The notes beneath the pieces are model-generated. The model saw only the letters and a program-made list of their open reading frames with translations, had not been told where the DNA came from and made no database searches. From assembly GCA_027625915.1 (NCBI GenBank), contig JANTQA010000023.1, positions 12,400,001 to 12,464,000 of the forward strand: a stretch of 64,000 bases of DNA. Direction: 5' to 3'. The position numbers and the translations under genes were made by a program. Each line of letters opens with the position of its first letter. The first letter of the stretch is position 1. This document shows positions 59,395 to 64,000 of this stretch, in pieces. This DNA comes from Anaeramoeba flamelloides. Its lineage: Eukaryota > Metamonada > Anaeramoebidae.

Positions 59395-60580
59395 CAAAAT
59401 TATATTTTAAGGAACTAAGTAAATTTTACCATTTTGAAAAATTTTAATTGTGTTAACATTACTGAAAAAATATTTTTTTTGAGTGCCACAAAATATTGAA
59501 ACTTGAAACTAAAACATCATTCACTGCTCTATTTGTGATAAGACAACACAAGTAATTCAGAGTTGAATCTTGAATTTTTCCATTTTTTGAATATTTTTTT
59601 TGATTAAATTTTTGGTTTTATTAAATTTCGGGTTTTGGATCTAGAAATCTATTTCTCGAATATGTTTAATTAATCAAGTCGTAAAACTAAAAAATAGCCC
59701 CAAAAAGATATGTATTTGAATCAAATATTTTATTTTATGAGACCAAACAGGAAAGATAACAATTCCAAATAAATTTGTTGAAATCAAGAAAAAAAAAATG
59801 ACAAAAAACTATTTTTGAAGATTTGTTTTCTTTTTCATCTTAATTTTAATGAACACAAACAATCTATAACCTTGAATTTCTCGCCTTATTACTATTTTAT
59901 TATTATTTTACAAAAAAATTTTTATACAAATTTAATTTCAAATTTCTTTTTTAAAATATTTTTATCAAACCAATACAATAATAAAGAATATTGTTACAAA
60001 CATGTAAATAAACGAGATTGAGTTATCAGAATCAAAAAAAAAAGTTAAAACAGTTTCAACCCAAAATAAAAGAAAATTTTAGAAAAAAAAACAATCGAAT
60101 TCAGAATTATTTTTAGTTCTCATTTTAATGGAAAAGAATAACACAAAAAATCGAACTAATTTCTTCCATATAATTTTATCTCTGAAGAGGAACTTGAAAA
60201 ACAAAATCCAATTTTCTGAACCCAATCAAGAATTAGATGAATGAAATGAAAATAGGTTTTTTCAATTCATTTTGGAAATTCTTTTGAAATAAAAAGTAAT
60301 TTGTTTCTCAAAAATTCTAAATAAAAAAGTATTTCCATTCACAATTAAAAATAAAAACACAAATAAAGAATTAATAATTAAACCAAATATTATGGATAAA
60401 ATCAAGAAATAAATAAATTTTATTTATTTTTTTTTTAATCAATCTTTTCATTTTTTTGATTTACATTTTTTTAGTTGGTATGAAAATATATAATACTATA
60501 ATATATACCACTCTTGTATTGATTAAAATATTTATATATTTGGTTAAAAAAATGATTTAGATAATTATTTTTCACATAAA
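59395..60580. repeat. 1.2-kb dispersed repeat, copy 2 (inverted)
   Basis: Inverted partner of 7560-8760 (TTTTATGAGACCAAACAGGA; CATTCACTGCTCTATTTGTG). Decayed; family unknown. Confidence 0.65.
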
Positions 60581-61786
60581 TTGAGGTATTCAAAATTTGA
60601 AAAATATACAAACCCTCTTATAAGGATTTTTTTTGCGAACAAAATATCAAAACATAATCTTTTTTTTATTTAGTTTTTATTTTAATTTTATCATTATTGG
60701 GATTTGTGTCAAAATATTTCCTTATGATATAGTTCGTTTTAATTGATTTGTCAATCATAAGATCTTTAATTAAATAAAAGCAAATCTTCAAATAAATTAT
60801 AAAAGAGTATTGCTAATTAATTGTTTTTTTTTCTCAAAGTAATAGCGAGAAATGAAATCAAATAAAAACGTGATAATATTTCACCTTGGTTAATTCCTAT
60901 TCCAACGTTTGAATAAAAAAAAACAGTAGAAATATTTTTAAAAATTAATTTTTAATAATTTTTATAATTTAATGATTAATTAGAGTAAGATGGATAAACT
61001 CAAATTATTTTTTTATAATAACTCTATCAATTTATCTATTTTCTTTTTATATATTTCTTTTTGTTTTATTTTTTTTTATTTAAAGTCTGCATTTCTATAT
61101 TTTATTTTTTTATTCCTTTTGACTTTCCTGAAAAAAATTGTCAAATAAATTATAAATAATAAAATGGTAGTAAAAAGGAAAATTTCTTGAAAATTTTTAT
61201 ATTTATTTTTCGCAGAACAAGAAATATATCGTAAACTGGAATTAATCAAACTGGATTAGGGTTTATTGTTATAATCTTTGGTCTAATTTAAAAAGAATTG
61301 GAAATATTATAATTAAAAAATAGAAAATAGTCTCTTTTAAACAATGTTTAGAATTCAATCTTAAATTTCGTATATTGAAAATCCTTGCATTTTTGTTTAA
61401 TGTGAGAAATATATTATCATTCAAAAAATTAATCTCATTATTTTAAATTTGGTTTTCTTTTTAAAAGGAAAAAAAAAAAGCGTAAAAAAAGTGAAAATGA
61501 GAACTTTTACTACCATTCGACAATTAACATCAATTTGACATTTTTTTCCATTTTTTGATTATTTTCAGGAAGGATAAAAATAATTCGATAAAAAAATTTT
61601 GAATATTTTCATTTAATTCTTCTAATTCTGTTTTTTATTTTGTTTAAAATTTCAATTTTTAATTTATAAAATACATGGTTTTTCGAACATTAGATAAGAA
61701 CTATTTTGAAAAAATAAAACAAAAAATGGAAAAAAATAAAAACAGTTAATGTAGAATAAGAATTTAATTTTTTTATTTTATTTTAA
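60581..61786. other. AT-rich intergenic DNA
   Basis: No gene or repeat that I can support. Confidence 0.5.
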
Positions 61787-63156
61787 GGGAGTAGCCACGG
61801 TAAAGAAAAATTTTTCACTTTTTTGCAATTCTGAAGAGGATCAGAAAAGAATATTTTTTACTTTGGTTGTAATTCATTGATTTTTATTATTTAAAGTACT
61901 TCATTCATTAGATTTTTTAAATTTTTTTTTCAAAGTCTCAAAGAAATTGCCACAATAGAATGTTGAGTTGAATTGCAAAAAATAGTGTTTTGAATGTTGA
62001 ATAACTTATCTTTTATCCTTCTCTCAGCATTCTATTATGGCTTTAAATTTTTTCCTTTTTTTATTTTTTCATCATTTTTGTGATTTTTTAATCCTAAAAA
62101 CATAAAGCAATTAGAAATATTTTTTTATTAGTGGCATTTGGGATTAATGGATTTTGTTTAAAAAGAAAAACAACATTACAATTGAAACAATCATAAAAGG
62201 AAACATAAATGGGACTTAAATAGCTAGAAGATTCCAAAAAAAGATTAATTAAGTCAAATTATTACTTGTTAGGATTTTAAATCGTTGGGTTTAGTGGAAT
62301 TGGAGAAGTGAATATGATTATATGTTACCAAAGTTTAAACTACAAAATAGCTACAATTTTTATTCTAAGAATCTGAAATTATCTTCTCCCAAAAAAAAAA
62401 CTAAACCCCATTCCAAAAATTTGGACACATCTAAAATCAAAAATTGGAAAACAAAAACTCAATTTATTATATTTTTCCAAACCTAATATAAAACCATATT
62501 TAAGTAACATAGTATTAATGGTTTTTTAAGTAATCTTTTTCATCCAAATATAAGAAAACAATAGAAAATAAAAAATCAAAACAAGTGTGTCCAAAATAAG
62601 GAAACGAGCTGAAATGACAGAGTTTGAACAAAAAATATATTGGTAGATTTGTTAAAATTACACCAACAATGGTTGATCGATCAAATGATAAGATACCATG
62701 CATCGGTTATATGTGGATTTTTCAATTTAAGAAACTCAACTGTAATCATCTATCAACCATCTATAAAAAATTTCCAGATCTAACGAAACAGATTAAGTAA
62801 CTGAAAAAAACAAAAAGAAAACAAAAACAAAAAAGACAAAAAATGAAATAGTTTGTTGAATTAAAATTAATTTCAAATTGGATGTAAATCATGTTATTGT
62901 TATTTTTCCAACTGTTTAAACTGTGTCCAAATTGATGGAATTAAGATTATTTTAATAAAAAAATAATAAAAAAAAAAAAAACTATTTTATCAATATAATC
63001 TCATTTTTTTTATTGTTGAACATTACTAAAAAAAAAATATCAAATAATTTTTTTAATAAAATTTTTAGAGAATCTACGATCACAGGCCACTAAAATAAAA
63101 TGTTCTTATCTCATCTCTCTCAAATTTTTATCATGTCTTATGGTGTAGCTACTCCC
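61787..63156. mobile_element. TTAA-flanked TIR element, second family
   Basis: Left terminus GGGAGTAGCCAC, right terminus GTAGCTACTCCC, each abutting TTAA (61783-61786 and 63157-63160). Length is 1370 bp and no transposase is seen. It contains a stem-loop (61937-62047: AATAGAATGTTGA / TCAGCATTCTATT) and a nested 547-bp TIR element (62401-62947). Termini share the GGGA.TAG.C pattern with the element at 18.7 kb. Confidence 0.72.
62401..62947. mobile_element. mariner-like TIR element, ATTTGGACACA family
   Basis: Left end CTAAACCCCATTCCAAAAAT then TTTGGACACA; the right end is the complement of AATTCCATCAATTTGGACACAG. The internal segment 62600-62800 (GTTGATCGATCAAATGATAAG, GATACCAT) is shared with 53320-53560 and 17200-17420. 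It reads as a short conserved peptide (QQWLIDQMIRYH) of unknown identity. Confidence 0.7.
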
Positions 63157-63548
63157 TTAATTAAGTCAAAAATGTTATAAAGAAAAAATTTCAAATTATC
63201 AAAAAATAATTTTTTTTTCTGAAATTTTCGAGTTATCATTTCTAAATATAAGTTATTTCAAATTGGGAAATAACAAATGAAAAAAAAAAAAAAATCTTAA
63301 ATATGGTTATTTAAAGCATTTTATAAACTTAAAAAGTGAATTTTTTTTGAAAATCTTTCTATTTTTGTTGTATTCGGGGTTTTTAAATGTAATTATAGAT
63401 AAAATTTTAATAATTCTCTTCAAAAGAAAAAACATTTGTTTTGATTTTTTCCGAACGCAAATTTTAAGAAATTCAATCCAAACAATCATTAAAATTCACT
63501 CGTATTAAATAAGTTAAAAAATGATAAAAATAATGATTTTAATAAAAA

Positions 63549-63942
63549 TTAACAACACCCATCTTTGGAATTCTTTTTCTGTTTTTCATCTCCATTCCTT
63601 AGAAATAAAAAATCCTCATCATTTGAATTTGGGAAATTCGTTGACGATTCCCCAATTTCCAAGGGTATTGATTTGGCAAGGCTAATAAATGCTTCAGTAA
63701 CCCCCTCACCCGTTTTTGCTGAAGTCTCTTTAAATAATAATTGATTTTCTTTTGCGTATTTAATTGCATCATTTTTATCAACCATATGATCTGGTAGATC
63801 GATTTTATTTGCAACTAATGCAATTTGCACATTTGGATCACCTTGCTTTCGAAGTTCCTCGACCCATTCTTTTGCTCTTTCAAATGAATCTACATTTTGC
63901 ACATCATAAATAACAAGTGCTCCTTTTGCACCTCTATAATAC
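63549..63942 (-). CDS. RAB5: Rab5-like small GTPase, 3' exon (gene cut by window edge)
   Basis: The exon starts after an ATAG acceptor at 63943. Its first base would complete a codon from the upstream exon beyond the window (expected wording A-P-M|Y-Y-R-G in Rab5). It reads YYRGAKGALVIYDVQNV, SFERAKEWVEELRKQGDP, base-binding ANKIDLPD, then LLFKETSAKTGEGVTEAF and a variable tail ending DGCC, a double-Cys prenylation site. ERAKEWVEELRKQ and ALVANKIDL resemble Rab5 more than Rab21, Rab22 or Rab1, but that choice is from family memory. The role would be early endosome traffic. P-loop and switch regions are off the window, so completeness cannot be judged. Confidence 0.88.
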
Positions 63943-64000
63943 CTATGGATGTAATAATTTGTTTATGTTATCAAGAAAAAGTAGAAACAGTGAAATATTC

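Overview
The window looks like nuclear DNA of a very AT-rich, intron-bearing unicellular eukaryote. Evidence: GT-AG introns of about 60-200 bp break up well conserved eukaryotic signalling genes, coding islands stand out as less AT-rich patches in a sea of A/T homopolymers, and a eukaryotic tRNA-Ile is present. The gene set (Ras, Rab5-type, heterotrimeric G-alpha, BRSK/SAD-type kinase, cofilin) fits an amoeboid or flagellate protist. An Anaeramoeba-like metamonad or an amoebozoan are my best guesses, but the sequence alone does not settle this.

Host genes in order: a Ras GTPase with CAAX box (2045-2736, -); an ANKRD39-like ankyrin protein (9525-10043, +); a four-exon BRSK/SAD-like kinase (13051-22164, -) with one 6.1 kb intron; tRNA-Ile(AAT) (26493-26565, +); a doubtful small-exon gene near 30.4-30.8 kb (-); ADF/cofilin (31897-32316, +); two convergent unrecognised membrane-protein genes (39680-40758 + and 40899-41450 -); a six-exon G-protein alpha subunit (45777-57909, +) with introns of 3.5, 1.8 and 5.4 kb; and the 3' exon of a Rab5-like GTPase cut by the window edge (63549-63942, -). 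Exon joins for Ras, kinase, G-alpha and the minus-strand membrane protein were worked out from splice sites, phase and family alignment. All keep frame and give family-typical lengths where a family is known. There is no operon logic. The shared theme is GTPase/kinase signalling and actin dynamics.

Most of the rest is a dense, layered population of transposon remnants. These include a Tc1-type (DD34E) transposase gene with a likely spliceosomal intron (33263-34381, -); a hairpin MITE family with TA target duplications (seven copies); at least two TTAA-flanked elements with GGGA.TAG.C termini; a 0.55-0.7 kb TIR family in about six copies; compound palindromes; other TIR pairs; and two non-LTR retrotransposon tails. 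Several are nested inside one another, notably TTAA element inside TA-MITE inside kinase intron at 18.5-19.7 kb. The large introns of the kinase and G-alpha genes owe much of their length to such insertions.

No CRISPR array, rRNA or bacterial-type operon is seen. I found no clear undescribed molecular system. The most interesting material is the nested TTAA/TA element landscape and the giant element-filled introns beside ordinary short ones.
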